A DNA stretch of 7,674 nucleotides from a bacterium. Its GTDB lineage: Bacteria; Patescibacteriota; Gracilibacteria; JAUYGZ01; DAOVYC01. Where the stretch lies: positions 1 through 7,674 of the forward strand of contig DAOVYC010000027.1 of NCBI GenBank assembly GCA_030635805.1, read 5' to 3'. The notes beneath the pieces were generated by a model. That model worked only from the letters and a program-made list of their open reading frames with translations, was not told the origin of the DNA and made no database searches. The stretch's first letter is position 1, and each line of letters begins with the position of its first letter. Made by a program: the position numbers and the translations under genes. This document shows positions 5,516 through 7,674 of the stretch, one piece after another.

Positions 5516-7674
5516 ATGACTGATTTTCACTCCTATGTATCGTTTGATCTGGAAACCACAGGAATAGACCCTTTACAGGATAAAATAATAGAGGTGGGAG
5601 CGGTGAAGGTTATTGGTGGGGAGGTAAAGGAAACATACAGTACCTTCCTGACCCTTGATAAGCCTCTTGATCCGATCGTTTCCATAATTACCGGTATTCA
5701 TGATGAGGATCTGATTGGCTCACCATCCTTTTTGCAAATTCAGGAAGATATTAAAAGTTTTATAGGTGATTTTCCGATATTAGGGCATAACGTTATTTTT
5801 GATCTGAGTTTTTTACAAACCTATGGTTTGGAGTTTAAAAATCCGATTTGGGATACGAGTGTTCTTTCTGCAATTCTTTTCCCTGAAACCAGGTCACATA
5901 GTTTGGAGGTTTTAAGTCAGAAGTTTAAAATAGAGCACGAGGCACATCGTGCCCTTGGTGATGCCAAAGCTACTTCCGATCTCTGGCTCAGTCTTCTTAA
6001 AGAGGTTTCTATTCTTGAGATAGATAAAAGGAAAGTGCTGGATGAATTTTGTTTGAAAAGCGAATGGGGGATGAAAAATATTTGGCAGGGTGTTGAGGCT
6101 GATAAGTCTTATTCTTCCTTATTAACCTCATTCACCGGGGGTATCGAACTGTCTGATGAGATACAGATTTCTATTGACGACAAAGCTCTTTGCCTGGACT
6201 GTTTCGGGGTTGATAGGAAGCAGGTAACTGTTTCCGCGCTGAATAATATTTTAAAAAATCATAAAAAATGTCTTTTAATTGGGGCTTATTATTTTTTCCA
6301 AGATTCAGTTTTAAGTCAATTTGAGGGAAGTCCTTATCTGGACAAACCTGAATCATATTTGGATTGGGGGAAGTTTAATAATTTTATTAAGAAGGATTTA
6401 TTTACCGATGGGGAGATTGTGTTTATCTGTAAGGTTTTGCGTAGTTTTAATGAAGGAGATCTTGTACATCGGGGAAAACTTTCGTTGATGCCACAGGATT
6501 TTGATTATTGGGATCAGGTTTCTTGTACGAGAGAGAGTGGTTTATACGTGAAAATTTTGAAATCGGTTCTAGAATCAAATCTTTTGGGAATGTCTCAATA
6601 TGGTTTTTTTCAACACATACAACACGATCCAAATTTTTTGAATGATTATGATTATGTTGTTTTTCTTGATGGTCAGCTATTGGAACAAAATCTTATTAAT
6701 TCTTTTGGGGATTCTCTTGATTCCAGAAAAGCAGAGGGTGAGAAAAGAGAGTTTCTGAAAAGAATGCAGTCGTGGATATCTGCTTCTGTTCCGGATTCTC
6801 CTTACCCACAGTCGATAATGCTTAATGAAACACTAAAGAATGATACTTACGAACAGCTTAAAAAGGATGTTAGCAATGTTGGATCTTCTGTTCTTAAAGC
6901 CTTTTTTGAAGATAGTGAGGATTATGTATCTTGGGTAAAAATTGATCCAAAAGGATTTTTTGTTGTTCATGTTGACCCCATTAAAGTGGAGACAATTTTC
7001 AGGGAGACAGTTCTGGATAAAATTTCGCATTTGTTTGTAAATGATAGAGGATTTTGTACCAGGTGTATTGGATTTGAAGGGCAACATAGAAATATTGTAT
7101 CGAATGAGTTTTGTTCGAACTTTTCCGTTATTCTTCCGGCGATTGAAGAAATAGTTGGAACGAAAAAAGAAGGCGATACTTCTGCTCAAATTGAGTACTT
7201 TTCCAATACCCTTCTTTCCACCAAGGGGCGTTGCGCTTTTGTCTTTAGTTCACGACGGGTTCTGCAGAAATTTTTTGTGGCACTTCAGCCCTGGTTGGTG
7301 AAAAATAATATTCCTTACGTTGTGGAGGGAGTAACGGGTGGTAGGGGTAAAATGCTGGAAGTGTATGAAAAGAATTTTAAAGCGGAGAGAGTAGTATTTT
7401 TTTGCACACATAGATTTTTGCCGTTGTTTCAGCGAGAAGATTTACAATTTCATAATCTCTTTTTTCAATCTCTACCATTTGATCCATTTGGAGACCCGGT
7501 AATTCAGGCTCGAAATAATAGTTTTAAAAATGGATTTATGGAATATTTTTTACCTAAAGCTCTTCAGAATTTTGGAGTACTTTTTGAGAAGATGGCCTTG
7601 GATGATAAAGAAAAAAAAGTGTTTTTGATGGATAGGAGATTGCATGAGAAATCTTATGCGGAAGAGTTTCTGAA
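5516..7674 (+). CDS. DnaQ-type DEDDh exonuclease fused to a degenerate DinG-like helicase domain (3' end cut)
   Basis: At least 719 residues; no stop before the window edge. Residues about 6-165 are a complete 3'-5' exonuclease domain with D11 and E13 (FDLETTG), D96 (GHNVIFDLSFL), H144 and D149 (HRALGDA), as in DnaQ and the N-terminus of Firmicutes-type DinG. The rest follows DinG order: LLGMSQYGFFQHI at the usual NHALL position, YVVFLDGQLLEQ at DEAH, KGRCAFVFSSRRVL at motif IV, QSLPFDPFGDPVIQAR at the conserved LPF segment, and LMDRRLHEKSYAEEFL near the end. Walker A is absent and DEAH, TSATL, FWEGVD and GRLIR are all replaced. No iron-sulphur cysteine set is recognisable. The frame is open throughout, so this is not a simple pseudogene. 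A nuclease with a structural or DNA-binding pseudo-helicase is inferred. The ATG is the only start after an in-frame TAG; no Shine-Dalgarno is present. Confidence 0.85.
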   Translation, partial: MTDFHSYVSFDLETTGIDPLQDKIIEVGAVKVIGGEVKETYSTFLTLDKPLDPIVSIITGIHDEDLIGSPSFLQIQEDIKSFIGDFPILGHNVIFDLSFLQTYGLEFKNPIWDTSVLSAILFPETRSHSLEVLSQKFKIEHEAHRALGDAKATSDLWLSLLKEVSILEIDKRKVLDEFCLKSEWGMKNIWQGVEADKSYSSLLTSFTGGIELSDEIQISIDDKALCLDCFGVDRKQVTVSALNNILKNHKKCLLIGAYYFFQDSVLSQFEGSPYLDKPESYLDWGKFNNFIKKDLFTDGEIVFICKVLRSFNEGDLVHRGKLSLMPQDFDYWDQVSCTRESGLYVKILKSVLESNLLGMSQYGFFQHIQHDPNFLNDYDYVVFLDGQLLEQNLINSFGDSLDSRKAEGEKREFLKRMQSWISASVPDSPYPQSIMLNETLKNDTYEQLKKDVSNVGSSVLKAFFEDSEDYVSWVKIDPKGFFVVHVDPIKVETIFRETVLDKISHLFVNDRGFCTRCIGFEGQHRNIVSNEFCSNFSVILPAIEEIVGTKKEGDTSAQIEYFSNTLLSTKGRCAFVFSSRRVLQKFFVALQPWLVKNNIPYVVEGVTGGRGKMLEVYEKNFKAERVVFFCTHRFLPLFQREDLQFHNLFFQSLPFDPFGDPVIQARNNSFKNGFMEYFLPKALQNFGVLFEKMALDDKEKKVFLMDRRLHEKSYAEEFL

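Noticed and set aside
6171..7189. Minus-strand open frames of 61 to 118 codons
   Set aside because: They lie inside the continuous plus-strand exonuclease gene and show no family features.
5516..7674. Annotating the plus-strand gene simply as an active DinG helicase or as a pseudogene
   Set aside because: Motor motifs are missing, so helicase activity is unsupported; the frame is open for 719 codons with intact nuclease residues, so it is not a decayed gene either.

Overview
The window is a compact, AT-leaning bacterial segment carrying five protein genes. Four lie on the minus strand and are read from high to low coordinates. One lies on the plus strand and diverges from them. TAA, TAG and TGA all act as stops and no in-frame TGA is read through, so translation table 11 fits. 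No gene start has a recognisable Shine-Dalgarno sequence. The short intergenic gaps hold small heptamer arrays and palindromic repeats. This style, together with the domain content, suggests a Candidate Phyla Radiation (Patescibacteria) genome. That placement is an inference; no marker gene here proves it.

Minus-strand block, in order of transcription: a class B penicillin-binding protein (3155-5416); a membrane protein that joins a PAP2-type phosphatase to a dolichol/phytol-kinase-like CTP-dependent kinase domain (1856-3010); a PrsW-family intramembrane glutamic protease (879-1778); and the N-terminal 239 residues of the tRNA methylthiotransferase MiaB, which runs off the left edge (1-719). 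The first three are membrane or envelope proteins. They plausibly link septal or elongation peptidoglycan synthesis, polyprenyl carrier lipid handling and regulated proteolysis. Separate promoter-like sites precede prsW and miaB, so the block may not be one operon.

Plus strand: 5516-7674 encodes at least 719 residues and is cut by the right edge. Its N-terminus is an intact DEDDh (DnaQ-type) 3'-5' exonuclease. The rest follows the layout of a DinG-family helicase, but the Walker A, Walker B/DEAH, motif III, motif V and motif VI positions are all replaced. It therefore looks like an active exonuclease carried on a dead helicase scaffold, and it is the most unusual item in the window.

Non-coding parts: 720-878 contains a GGTAAGC heptamer array touching the miaB start, then three adjacent inverted repeats including a perfect 30-bp palindrome. 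3011-3154 contains an AATTTAC triple repeat, a TTCGA/CCTGAG repeat cluster and a decaying TTCAAGG array. 5417-5515 is the divergent promoter region. No stretch over 300 bases lacks a gene. I saw no tRNA, rRNA, CRISPR array, transposase or riboswitch.
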